Assembly (NCBI GenBank): GCA_020432045.1
Contig: JAGQHB010000078.1
Location: forward strand, 1-64,000
DNA from: Dehalococcoidia bacterium
GTDB taxonomy: Bacteria; Chloroflexota; Dehalococcoidia; Tepidiformales; Tepidiformaceae
Direction: 5' to 3'
DNA length: 64,000 bases
Of the stretch, positions 37,274 through 45,934 are shown one piece after another (position 1 is the first letter of the stretch; each line of letters starts with the position of its first letter). The position numbers and the translations under genes were made by a program. The notes beneath the pieces are model-generated. The model was not told where the DNA came from. It worked only from the letters and a program-made list of their open reading frames with translations, and ran no database searches.

Positions 37274-37334
37274 GCGTGCTGACGTAACTCCGGGCGCTTA
37301 CTACAGGACTGGCCCGCGACAGCGCCTGACGCGA

Positions 37335-39218
37335 GTGGCGACCTACAATCAGTCCGTGGACCCGGTCGAAGAGGTCAAACGCAGGCTCGAGATCGCCGAA
37401 TACGTCGGCCGGACGGTCGCGCTTCAGCGCAGCGGACGCAACTTCAAGGGACTCTGCCCCTTTCACAACGAGAAGACGCCGTCGTTCTACGTCTTTCCCG
37501 ATAAGGGGACGTGGCGCTGTTTCGGCCAGTGCGGGGAAGGCGGCGACCTCTTCTCGTTCGTCCTTAAACGTGATTCGGTCGACTTCCGGACGGCACTCCA
37601 AGAGTTAGCGCGAGAGGCCGGTGTGACGCTCTCCACCGATTCTGGGAAGCGGCGCGGACGGGCGGACCACCTCAACAGTGTGATCTCCGCGGCGGTGGAC
37701 TTCTTTGAGCAGCGATTCCGGGACGACGCGGCCAGTGAGGCCCGCGAGTATGTCCTACGAACACGGGGCATCGGTGAGGAAGCAGTGGCCGCGTTTCACA
37801 TCGGTTGGGCGCCAAACGATTGGAGGGCCCTCCGTGACTATCTCTCCACGCGCGGATACGACGAGCGTGACGGCATCGCGGCGGGCGTCCTCATTGAACG
37901 CGAAGGCGGCGGCGCCTACGACCGCTTCCGGGGACGCGTCACGATCCCTATCGCCGACGAGCGCGGGGTCTTCGTTGGCATTGGCGGCCGAGCCATGGGG
38001 AGCGATCAGCCGAAATACCTGAACTCTCCCCAAACTGAGGTGTTCGATAAAGGCCGGACGCTTTTCGGACTGCACACCGCAGCCGACGAGATCCGCAAGA
38101 CGGGCGTAGCAGTGGTCGTCGAAGGCTACATGGATGTGATCGGACCGTGGCAAGCGGGGTTCCGCAACGTAGTGGCAACGATGGGGACTTCCCTCACGGA
38201 GCACCACGTCCAACTCCTGCGCCGGTCGACCCGGCGAATCGTGCTGGCACTGGACCCGGATGCTGCCGGCTTGCAGGCTGCGGAGCGTGCAGGCGGATTG
38301 CTGCTCGGGTTCGATAGTCCCGAGGCGGCGGGCCAGGCAGCACACTCAGCCCGTGCGGTCACAGGGGATACGGATGTCGACCTGCGCGTAGCACCCTTGC
38401 CGGCGGGCAAAGACCCCGACGAGGTAGCGCGGGCCGACCCGGCATTGTGGAGGAAAGCGATTGCCGAAGCACCGCCGTTCGCTGCGTTCCTGGTGGAGAG
38501 GCTGCTCGCCGGGCAGGAGATCGCGTCATCACCGGCTGATGCAAGGAGGGCAATCGACCGGGTCCGGCCCGTACTGCTTGCCGTCACCGATCCCGTTGAG
38601 CGCGCCGTCTATGTCCAGCGGATCGCCAGACACCTTGGCTCGACAGAACAGGCGGTGGACGAGCGTCTTCGCGCCGGGGCAGGCAGCCGGCGCACAGGCA
38701 CGAATGCCGTACCTGTGCCACGCCCGGCCGCCTCACAGGAAACGTACCTGCTCGCGTCGCTCGTCCGGAATCCGGAACTGCGCGAAGAGTTCGGCAGGCT
38801 GATTCCGGCCGGATTCTTTTCAACTGAGGTCGACCGGATGGTGTTTGAGCGCTGGTATACCGGAAGGCCGGCCGGCGACAGCGATGACCCTGTCGAGATG
38901 CGCCGAGCTTACCTCGCGGGCCTGCGGCTCCCACCGTTCACGGCGGAGCAGGCAGCCACGGATGTCAGGGCGAAGATCGAGCGAATTAAGCGGGAGCGCG
39001 ACGTAGTGCACCTCGCGGCAATGAGCGAACGGATGGCTGAGGTCGAACGCGAATCTGGTCCCGAAGCAGTCGCAGCGATTGCGAACAAAGCGTGGCGAGG
39101 GCTGGCAACGGCCACGGACGAGCGCGATGTCGCCGAGGTGGTGTTCGAAGTCCAGCAGCTCGCGCAGAGCATGCACCGCCACGAACACATCCCCCAGCAG
39201 GGCCAGTCGAGGTCATAA
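37335..39218 (+). CDS. dnaG: DNA primase
   Basis: A 627-residue DnaG. The CHC2 zinc finger near residues 41-66 reads CPFH ... CFGQC, so the last pair is C-x3-C, not the E. coli-like CxxC. The TOPRIM domain carries VVVEGYMDVI and ALDPDAAG, with GIGGRAMG and PKYLNSPQTEVFDKGRTLFG before it. The C-terminal helicase-interaction region is present. It synthesises RNA primers at the fork. Start may be GTG at 37335 or a nearby in-frame codon; the upstream gap is 61 bp. Confidence 0.95.
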   Translation: MATYNQSVDPVEEVKRRLEIAEYVGRTVALQRSGRNFKGLCPFHNEKTPSFYVFPDKGTWRCFGQCGEGGDLFSFVLKRDSVDFRTALQELAREAGVTLSTDSGKRRGRADHLNSVISAAVDFFEQRFRDDAASEAREYVLRTRGIGEEAVAAFHIGWAPNDWRALRDYLSTRGYDERDGIAAGVLIEREGGGAYDRFRGRVTIPIADERGVFVGIGGRAMGSDQPKYLNSPQTEVFDKGRTLFGLHTAADEIRKTGVAVVVEGYMDVIGPWQAGFRNVVATMGTSLTEHHVQLLRRSTRRIVLALDPDAAGLQAAERAGGLLLGFDSPEAAGQAAHSARAVTGDTDVDLRVAPLPAGKDPDEVARADPALWRKAIAEAPPFAAFLVERLLAGQEIASSPADARRAIDRVRPVLLAVTDPVERAVYVQRIARHLGSTEQAVDERLRAGAGSRRTGTNAVPVPRPAASQETYLLASLVRNPELREEFGRLIPAGFFSTEVDRMVFERWYTGRPAGDSDDPVEMRRAYLAGLRLPPFTAEQAATDVRAKIERIKRERDVVHLAAMSERMAEVERESGPEAVAAIANKAWRGLATATDERDVAEVVFEVQQLAQSMHRHEHIPQQGQSRS

Positions 39219-39263
39219 CGGCACGCTCGATAGGAATATTTGTGTAGGCGCGTGTCCACCTGA

Positions 39264-39291
39264 TTGACACTCGACATCCACTTTTGATAAA
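39264..39291 (+). promoter_or_regulatory. Sigma-70-type promoter with perfect -35, upstream of a micro-ORF
   Basis: TTGACA at 39264-39269 and GATAAA at 39286-39291 are spaced by 16 bp. The -35 hexamer is a perfect consensus and the -10 is A/T-rich in an otherwise GC-rich region. Transcription from near 39298 would give a leader of about 38 nt, then the 30-codon ORF, then the hairpin terminator. Confidence 0.6.
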
Positions 39292-39335
39292 CAGTGCATG
39301 TCGGCCCAAAAGCCGATAGAAGCGGGAGGTGCCTT

Positions 39336-39428
39336 GTGAAGAAGGCCCGGACGTTCCTCGCTCTCAGCGCTCTAACTGCGGTCGCCGGCATTTCGTGGGC
39401 GGTTCCGATGTTGGGCATCAGCTGGTAG
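39336..39428 (+). CDS. Tiny hydrophobic secreted/membrane peptide, 30 aa
   Basis: A GTG-initiated ORF encoding 30 residues: MKKARTFLALSALTAVAGIS, then WAVPMLGISW. The N-terminal KK-R charges followed by a hydrophobic stretch look like a signal peptide or a single membrane anchor. GGAGG lies about 7 nt before the GTG. It has its own promoter and a strong terminator immediately downstream, so a monocistronic transcript of about 190 nt is predicted. I know no family for it. Coding status is inferred from these signals, not from homology; a non-coding small RNA is the alternative. Confidence 0.6.
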   Translation: MKKARTFLALSALTAVAGISWAVPMLGISW

Positions 39429-39447
39429 CGGGAGCAATCCCATAACA

Positions 39448-39485
39448 AGAAGGGCCAGCTCGCTTCGGTGAGCTGGCCTTTCTTG
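39448..39485. terminator. Strong intrinsic terminator
   Basis: The hairpin GGCCAGCTC-N8-GAGCTGGCC (39453-39461 with 39470-39478) extends through flanking AAG/CTT-type pairs and is followed by TTTCTT. It ends the micro-ORF transcript on the plus strand. Because the stem is flanked by AAGAAG on the left, it can also terminate the convergent HD-GYP gene on the minus strand. Confidence 0.85.
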
Positions 39486-39513
39486 CATTTGCGGGGTGGA
39501 CCGAGGGGAAGCC

Positions 39514-40950
39514 CTATCCTGCCGCCAGACGCGTCATATCATCGTCATGCTGTTGCCAGGAAGGCAGGAAGAGCGGACGAGGGTTCTTCGTGTGGTCTTC
39601 TTCGGACCAACTTGGGAACAGTGCTTCGAACGCCTCCATCAGCTTCGGGTCAAACTGGGTGCCCGCGCATCGGAGGATCTCCTGCAATGCCTCCTCCGGA
39701 GATTTGCCCTTGCGATAGGGCCGGTCCGAGATGATCGCATCGTACGTATCACAGATTGCAAAGATCCGTGCGCCAAGCGGGATCCCTTCGGCCTTGAGCC
39801 GTCGCGGATAGCCGTCGCCATCCCACCGCTCGTGGTGAGCGAGCACGATCTGTGCAGTTGGGCGCAGGTATGGCACGGCAGCAAGGATGCGGTACCCGAG
39901 CGCGGGGTGACGGCGCATCACTTTCCATTCGTCCTCGGTGAGGCGTCCCGGCTTCAGGAGAACGCCGTCAGGGACGCCGATCTTGCCAACATCGTGCATG
40001 AGCGCGCCGCGGTACACCATCGCGAGTTCTTCCGGGTCCTTGATGCCAATGAGCTTGGCAACATCCAGCGAATGGGTTGCGACCCGGACTGAATGTCCGC
40101 GGGTCTCCTGGTCGCGCACGTCGAGTGCCGTGACCAGCGACTCCAGCGTGCCCGTATAGGCCTGGTCCAGCTCCTTGGACATGTCCCGAATCCGCGTGTT
40201 TGCGACTGTGAGATCGGCATTCGAGCGCTCCAGCGTCTTCACGTACTCGCGCGTCTTGTCCATCACCTGCTTCATCGAATACCGCGTGAGGACGAGCGGG
40301 ACCGCAAACAGGCCGCCGATACCTCCCAGTTCTGCGATTGCGATCCCGAGAGCGCCAGCGACGAGTGCGAGTCCCGTGTAGTAGGGCAACAACCACAGGA
40401 AAGACTGCACGGTCGTCCGGTACGGTTGGCCGCTGCTGAGCGACACGACGCCAGCTACGGCCGCGCTGGCGAGTCCGTACTGGAGCACGCCGACGCCAAC
40501 AGCCAGGCTCAGCAACGCGAGCGGCGAACCAGGGTCTGGCACAAGCAGCCAGGCAAGCGTGGCACCGATGAAGGTCGAGGCGTTGTGCTGGCCGAAGTTG
40601 AACGCGAGCTTTCGCGCGTCGCCACGGCTGTACCGTAACCAACCCGTGAACGTGAGGACGGTGGCAGCCAGTACAGCCCCAGGGGGGCCAAACTCAAGTG
40701 CAGCGAGGACGATTCCGACGAAGCCCAGGGAGACCCTGCCACCCTTCGTCAGGTCAATCGCATTCGCTTCCGCTACCGCCGTGCAGGCGAGCACAAGCAC
40801 CAGCGCGGGAACATTACTCAAACCTTCGAGGTAAAACGCAACCGTAAAGGCCACTGCTCCAGCCAGGAACGTGAGCGCCACATAGAGGTCGACCGACCGT
40901 GCGTCGCGCGGAGAAGACGGCATCGCAGGTCTAGTATCGGCGGTCGTCAT
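39514..40950 (-). CDS. HD-GYP domain protein with multi-span membrane sensor
   Basis: A 478-residue protein. The N-terminal half (about residues 20-235) has about seven or eight membrane spans of MASE-type character. A short coiled linker (LERSNADLTVANTRIRDMSKELDQAY) leads to the HD-GYP domain, which has HDVGKIGVPDGVLLKPGRL, RRHPALGYRIL, LAHHERWDGDGYPRRL and DTYDAIISDRPYR. The GYP triplet and surrounding metal ligands look intact, so cyclic-di-GMP phosphodiesterase activity is plausible. No GGDEF partner lies in the window. It is divergent from the CoA-transferase gene. Confidence 0.9.
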   Translation of the reverse strand: MTTADTRPAMPSSPRDARSVDLYVALTFLAGAVAFTVAFYLEGLSNVPALVLVLACTAVAEANAIDLTKGGRVSLGFVGIVLAALEFGPPGAVLAATVLTFTGWLRYSRGDARKLAFNFGQHNASTFIGATLAWLLVPDPGSPLALLSLAVGVGVLQYGLASAAVAGVVSLSSGQPYRTTVQSFLWLLPYYTGLALVAGALGIAIAELGGIGGLFAVPLVLTRYSMKQVMDKTREYVKTLERSNADLTVANTRIRDMSKELDQAYTGTLESLVTALDVRDQETRGHSVRVATHSLDVAKLIGIKDPEELAMVYRGALMHDVGKIGVPDGVLLKPGRLTEDEWKVMRRHPALGYRILAAVPYLRPTAQIVLAHHERWDGDGYPRRLKAEGIPLGARIFAICDTYDAIISDRPYRKGKSPEEALQEILRCAGTQFDPKLMEAFEALFPSWSEEDHTKNPRPLFLPSWQQHDDDMTRLAAG

Positions 40951-41047
40951 CGGGCTGACAGATGGTTGCGGACAGGATAGTTGTCACTAATCCGCTACAA
41001 ATCACCCGGCGATGACCCCTGAACGGGCCCCGCGTAGACTCCTGGCC

Positions 41048-42238
41048 ATGGCAGGCGCACTCGACGGCATACGCGTTCTCGATTTCACCAGGTACCAGCA
41101 GGGACCGTATGCCACCACGATGCTGGCCGACCTCGGTGCAAGAGTCGTGAAGGTCGAGGACCCGGCCGGCGGCGACTACGGCCGGCGGCTCTGGCGAGGC
41201 GCAGACGGGTACAGCCCCTTCTGGGAAGCACTGAATCGCGGCAAAGAGTCGATATGCATCGACCTCAAGAAGGCGGATGGCATCGCTCTTGTGCTGGACC
41301 TTGTCGATCAGTTCGACGTCGTCGCAGAAAACTTTCGGACCGGGGCGATGGAGCGCTTCGGCCTTGGCTACGACGCATTGCGCGCGCGCAATGAACGAAT
41401 CATCTACGCGCAGGCGTCAGGCTGGGGCACACTCGGGCCATTGGCCGAAGCGCCATCGTTCGACCAGATCGCCCAGGCGCGGAGTGGATTCGCTCAACAT
41501 ACCGGCGGAGGCCCAGGAGCCATCCCCCAGGTGCCCTACCCGGGCATCGCCGATCACGTCGGTGCAATGAACTTCGCCGCCGGGATCCTGGCGGCACTCT
41601 TTGCGCGGGAGCGGACTGGCCGAGGCCAGCGCGTGGACGTGTCGCTGCTCGGGTCGCAGCTGGCGCTGCAATCTGCAGAGCTCCAGCACGCGTTCCACTA
41701 TGGCGAACAGCGGCCTCGCGAATTCCGGTCATCTCCGACGGCCGGCCACTACCGCTGTTCTGATGGCCACTGGCTCATGATTGTGGGAATCGACCAGAAG
41801 TTCTGGCCGCGGCTGTGCAAAGCGCTCGAAATGGAACATCTTGCGGACGACCCGCGGTTCGCCCGGGGTGGTGGCCGTTTCGCCAATCGCGAAGCGCTAC
41901 AGGCGACGTTGGACGGCGTATTTGCCAAACGAACGGCGGGGGAGTGGCTGGAACGGCTCCAGGCCGTCGACCACCCGGCCGGGATCGTGCAAGGACACGA
42001 GGACATCGGCACCGATCCGCAAGTCCTGGCGAATGATTACGTCGTGACGCGCAAACACCCGCGGTGGGGCACGGAGCAGACCGTTGGACTGCATATTCAA
42101 CTCTCCGAGACACCCGGAAAGGTGGGCTCGCCAGCACCGGCGCTGGGCGCGAACACTCGCGGTGTCCTCCGCGAACTCGGCGTGGACGATGCGCGGGTCG
42201 AATCCTTGCTTCGTGATGGCGTACTGCGCGACGGCTAG
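41048..42238 (+). CDS. CaiB/BaiF family (type III) CoA-transferase
   Basis: A 396-residue enzyme opening MAGALDGIRVLDFTRYQQGPYATTMLADLGARVVKVEDP. It shares the NRGKESICIDLKKADG block, RFGLGYDALRARNERIIYAQASGWG, and GIADHVGAMNFAAG holding the likely catalytic Asp. It is the second CoA-transferase of this type in the window, and is closely similar in layout to the one at 26678-27889. The ATG at 41048 is the natural family start. It converges on the CysRS-like gene with a 4-bp overlap. The acyl specificity is unknown. Confidence 0.9.
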   Translation: MAGALDGIRVLDFTRYQQGPYATTMLADLGARVVKVEDPAGGDYGRRLWRGADGYSPFWEALNRGKESICIDLKKADGIALVLDLVDQFDVVAENFRTGAMERFGLGYDALRARNERIIYAQASGWGTLGPLAEAPSFDQIAQARSGFAQHTGGGPGAIPQVPYPGIADHVGAMNFAAGILAALFARERTGRGQRVDVSLLGSQLALQSAELQHAFHYGEQRPREFRSSPTAGHYRCSDGHWLMIVGIDQKFWPRLCKALEMEHLADDPRFARGGGRFANREALQATLDGVFAKRTAGEWLERLQAVDHPAGIVQGHEDIGTDPQVLANDYVVTRKHPRWGTEQTVGLHIQLSETPGKVGSPAPALGANTRGVLRELGVDDARVESLLRDGVLRDG

Positions 42239-43452
42239 GGCGTCAGATCACCGAGCGCGGGCCCTCTCGCTCCAGCGAACGCGAATCCGAGCACCGCGAG
42301 CGCCACTTTCACGGAGGCGGCATCGTCAGGGTCCGCGGAGCCTGCGAGAACCCGCGATGCGGCCTGATCGAGCACATCGATGCCCGCCGACACGTGGAAA
42401 TCTTCATCAACTGCCTCGCGGAAGGCAGCGAGCAGCGGCGATGACATAGGGGCAGTCCCCGGCGCGCTGGTAACAACGGATTTCAGCCGCTCGAACCGGG
42501 GGCGCAGGGTGTCCATGTCGCCATCGTGATAGTCGGCATCCGCGCGGTAATGCTGCATCAAGAGGTAGAGGCGGAGGTGGTCAGGCTCGTAGCGCTCCAT
42601 GAGATGGCGGGCAAAGACCAGTGTCTCGGGTTTTGACTTGGCCATCTTCCGGCCTTCTGACTGCAGCATGCCGTTGTGCATCCAGTAACCACAGAAGGGA
42701 GCGAGGCCGGTGGCGCCTTCGGCCTGTGCTATTTCATTCGTATGGTGTGGGTAGACGAGGTCGGACCCACCACCGTGGATGTCGATCTGGTCGCCAAGGT
42801 GTGCCATCGACATAGCGGTGCACTCGATGCTCCATCCGGGGCGGCCCGGCCCCCAGGGACTGTCCCATGAAGGGTCACCAGGGTCGACCTGTTGCCAGAG
42901 CAGGAAGTCCAACGGGCCACGTTTCTTCTGGGCGCGTTTAGATTCCGGGTTTTCGAGCTTTCCAAGTTCGGCCATGCCGAGGCCACGAAGCGCACCGTAC
43001 CCGTCGAATGTGGTGGCCTCGTAGAACACGTCGCCGTCGACCGCGTAGGCATGGCCCCGGTCGATGAGCTGCTGAGTCAGACCCAGGATTTGTCGAATGT
43101 GGTTCGTGGCGTAGGGGTATTCGGTGGGACGCAACACATTAAGGCGGTCAAGGTCGCGGCGAAACTGGCTGTCGTTTTCGTCACGTATCTCATGGATAGT
43201 GCGGCCCTGTTCGCGTGAAACCCGGATCATGTCGTCGTCGATATCGGTGACGTTCTGGACGTAGCGGACTCGATACCCGGAGTCGGTCAGGTAGCGGCGT
43301 AGCGCATCGAACTGCACATAGGAAAACGCATGGCCGAGGTGCGTCACGTAGTAGGGTGTGACCCCGCAAACATAGATGCGCACTTCGCCGGGCACGACGG
43401 TGGTCAACTCGCGCGTCGTGCGGGCGAGCGTGGAATACAAGCGCAGGGTCAT
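42235..43452 (-). CDS. cysS: Short cysteinyl-tRNA synthetase-like enzyme (CysS/MshC family)
   Basis: A 405-residue class I synthetase. The HIGH motif is THLGH (VCGVTPYYVTHLGHAF) and the KMSKS motif is KMAKS. Zinc ligands appear conserved: Cys in YVCG, Cys in IECTAMS and the HHTNEIAQ His/Glu pair. The last is more like CysRS than mycothiol ligase MshC, though TPYYVTHLGHA is MshC-like. It lacks most of the anticodon-binding tail of CysRS (usually about 460 residues). It is therefore either a compact CysRS or a related ligase. ATG at 43452. No second CysRS is visible in the window. Confidence 0.8.
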   Translation of the reverse strand: MTLRLYSTLARTTRELTTVVPGEVRIYVCGVTPYYVTHLGHAFSYVQFDALRRYLTDSGYRVRYVQNVTDIDDDMIRVSREQGRTIHEIRDENDSQFRRDLDRLNVLRPTEYPYATNHIRQILGLTQQLIDRGHAYAVDGDVFYEATTFDGYGALRGLGMAELGKLENPESKRAQKKRGPLDFLLWQQVDPGDPSWDSPWGPGRPGWSIECTAMSMAHLGDQIDIHGGGSDLVYPHHTNEIAQAEGATGLAPFCGYWMHNGMLQSEGRKMAKSKPETLVFARHLMERYEPDHLRLYLLMQHYRADADYHDGDMDTLRPRFERLKSVVTSAPGTAPMSSPLLAAFREAVDEDFHVSAGIDVLDQAASRVLAGSADPDDAASVKVALAVLGFAFAGARGPALGDLTP

Positions 43453-43504
43453 ACGGGGGAGCCTCCGGGCACAGGTAGCGTAGCAGAGCAAACCGCGGGC
43501 ACGT

Positions 43505-45832
43505 TCACGAAAGCACACCATCCGCCGCCAACCGCGCAACCTCTTCGTCGTCCATGCCCACAGCGCCCGTCAGAAACTCAAAAGTATCGGCGCCAAGCTG
43601 ATGCGGAGCACGATAGACGCCGGGGCGCTTACCGTTGAAACGCGCGGGAAACCGGTCGATCGGCGTGCCCTGGGTCCCCCCGGAAGCTTCCGACTCGCCG
43701 AAGAACCCGCCCGGCCCCAGGTACGGATCATTGGCATCGAGGTCCGATGCGTCCTGGACGGCCCCGGCAGCGATGCCGGCTCCCTGGCAGCGACGCATCA
43801 CCTCGTAGCGGTCGAGGCCACGCGTCCAGTCTTGTACGGCTGCATCCAGCGCATCCTGGTTGGCGAGGCGCTGATGGTGGATGGCAAAGCGCGAATCATG
43901 CGCGAGGTCCTGGCGGCCCATTGCTTCACAGAGCGCCCGCCATTCGCGGTCTCCGCGGGCCGCTATGGCGACCCAACAATCGTCGCCGGCGGCCCGATAG
44001 ATGCCATGTGGCACCCATGCGTCGAATGGGTGCCTGTTGCCCGATGGCTCGGGCGCCGTCGCATTCACGAGGTGGTCGATGAGCCCCGGGGCCATGAGGT
44101 TGAGGCCAACCTCGTACTGGGACAGGTCTACGTCGATTCCTTCGCCGGTACGCCGCGCGTGTTCCACGCCTTCGAGGATGGCGATGGCGCCTGCGAGCCC
44201 CGAAAGGTGGTCGGTGAGGGAGAATCCGTATCCGGCGAGGTGTTCGCCGGGCATGTTGGTCATGTGCGTCAGCCCAACCATCGCATGGATGGTTGGAGCG
44301 AACGTGACGAACGACTTCCACGGCCCCGACTGCCCCATGCCGCCCATCGAGACGACGGAAACTTTCGGGTTCACGTCGACCAGTGCCGGGCGATCGAGGC
44401 CCCATCGCTTCAGGACGCCGGCGCTGAAGTTTTCGACGATCGCGTCAGAAACGCTGGCAATACGCCGTGCAACGGCAAGACCTCGCTGGTCCGCGAGATT
44501 GAGCAGGAGACTCTTCTTGTTCCGATTCCAGCTGACGTAGTAAGGATGGCTGGGGTTGGATGCCCCACCGGCACGCAGGGCAGTCGCAACCTTGACGACC
44601 TCGGCCCCGAGATCAGCAAGCACGCGCGTGCCGAACGGGCCAGCCAGCACATGGGTGAAGTCGAAGATGCGGATGCCTTCGAGTGGGAGCGTAGCCTCAA
44701 GCGACGCGGGGGCGTCGATAGGGGCCTTCTGAGCCCAGCCCAGCGCGGACACCTCGACGGTGGAGGCAACCGTAGGCGGCGGCCCATCGACGTTAGTGGT
44801 GAACAGCCGTCCCGGGACCGGCACTGCACCGGCGCCGGGCACGTCGCAGGGCAGGAGGTATCCGCGTGCCGCAATCTGAGGGCTCGTGACCACCTCCGGA
44901 ATGGTAAATGAAGGGCCCCAGGGGAGGTGCTTCGCCTGCGCTTCGAGGAAGAATTCGCGGGCATCCTTCGTAGCAATCCAGGCGCGTGTGAGTTCCATCA
45001 CGTGTGCCATGTCGAGTGCAATCGCGACCGCATCGGGGTAGCGCGCCCGGTCCGAAAGGTCCCCGGCCATGCCATCGGCCTCCATCCAGGGAAGGATGGT
45101 GTCGAGGAACCGCAGGGCTACGGTGAACATCATCCCGTTGCCGTTGCGGTCGTCCGTCACCTGGTAGGCGTTGCTCCAATGAAGGCTGCCCTGCCTGCGA
45201 GCCACCCGGGGCCAGGTTGGCCAGGGGAAGAACCACTGCATGAGCACCTGTTCGGTACAGGACACCAACGCTTCATGCGCGGAAAGGTCCACGTGGGCGC
45301 CGGTTCCAGTCAGTGCTGAAGCACGATGGCTGGCAAGGGCGCAGATCGCCGCGTACATGCCGGCCGTGTGGTAGGCCTGGTTTCCGTAGCCGGTCAAGGG
45401 TGGCCCGTCAGATTCGCCAGTGACGGAAGCTGAGCCCGAGAGCGCATTTAACACAAGGTCGTTGACGCGGAGGCTGCCGTTTCCAGCACCCACGGGGGAG
45501 ACTGAAACCCGAACCAGCGAGTGCGCGGCCCCGGCCAGCGAAGGGACGGCCTCGGCAGGCCAGTCTTCGATAAGAACATCGGCCGACAAGAGCAACGTAT
45601 CGAGCACCCCGGGCGAATCGACCACGATTCGCTTGCCGAGGTTGTACCAGGTCTCCTGGATGGACCGTTGGCCGCCAGGGAAGAATGGCGCTTCGGCTGC
45701 GAGCGAATCTCCGGTGCGCGGCACGAGCCGGACCACGTCCGCTCCGGCCTCGGCAAGCAGGTGGCCGGCATATGCGGGGATGAACGAGCCGGATTCGATG
45801 ACGCGAAGACCCGCCAAAGGCTGTTGAGGCAT
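43505..45832 (-). CDS. Double-domain CaiB/BaiF CoA-transferase (fused tandem)
   Basis: A 775-residue protein with two type III CoA-transferase modules. Module one begins LAGLRVIESGSFIPAYAGHLLAEAGADVVRL; module two begins near residue 405 with LEGIRIFDFTHVLAGPFGTRVLADLGAEVVKV and carries NRNKKSLLLNLAD. A candidate catalytic Asp occurs in module two (GFSLTDHLSGLAGAIA) but the matching position of module one reads GYGNQAYHTAGMYA, so the first half looks catalytically degenerate. Such fusions are known but less common than single-domain enzymes. ATG at 45832. Confidence 0.85.
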   Translation of the reverse strand: MPQQPLAGLRVIESGSFIPAYAGHLLAEAGADVVRLVPRTGDSLAAEAPFFPGGQRSIQETWYNLGKRIVVDSPGVLDTLLLSADVLIEDWPAEAVPSLAGAAHSLVRVSVSPVGAGNGSLRVNDLVLNALSGSASVTGESDGPPLTGYGNQAYHTAGMYAAICALASHRASALTGTGAHVDLSAHEALVSCTEQVLMQWFFPWPTWPRVARRQGSLHWSNAYQVTDDRNGNGMMFTVALRFLDTILPWMEADGMAGDLSDRARYPDAVAIALDMAHVMELTRAWIATKDAREFFLEAQAKHLPWGPSFTIPEVVTSPQIAARGYLLPCDVPGAGAVPVPGRLFTTNVDGPPPTVASTVEVSALGWAQKAPIDAPASLEATLPLEGIRIFDFTHVLAGPFGTRVLADLGAEVVKVATALRAGGASNPSHPYYVSWNRNKKSLLLNLADQRGLAVARRIASVSDAIVENFSAGVLKRWGLDRPALVDVNPKVSVVSMGGMGQSGPWKSFVTFAPTIHAMVGLTHMTNMPGEHLAGYGFSLTDHLSGLAGAIAILEGVEHARRTGEGIDVDLSQYEVGLNLMAPGLIDHLVNATAPEPSGNRHPFDAWVPHGIYRAAGDDCWVAIAARGDREWRALCEAMGRQDLAHDSRFAIHHQRLANQDALDAAVQDWTRGLDRYEVMRRCQGAGIAAGAVQDASDLDANDPYLGPGGFFGESEASGGTQGTPIDRFPARFNGKRPGVYRAPHQLGADTFEFLTGAVGMDDEEVARLAADGVLS

Positions 45833-45934
45833 TCGGCGGATTCTAGGCATGCCGCAGGGCACGGTCACGGTCGTCACCACGCATGCACCAACCGTACCCA
45901 CGTGGAACCCGTTGCCGCAGGTGCGGACACACCA

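Noticed and set aside
43601-44911. Plus-strand open frame of 436 codons
   Set aside because: Shadow of the double-domain CoA-transferase.
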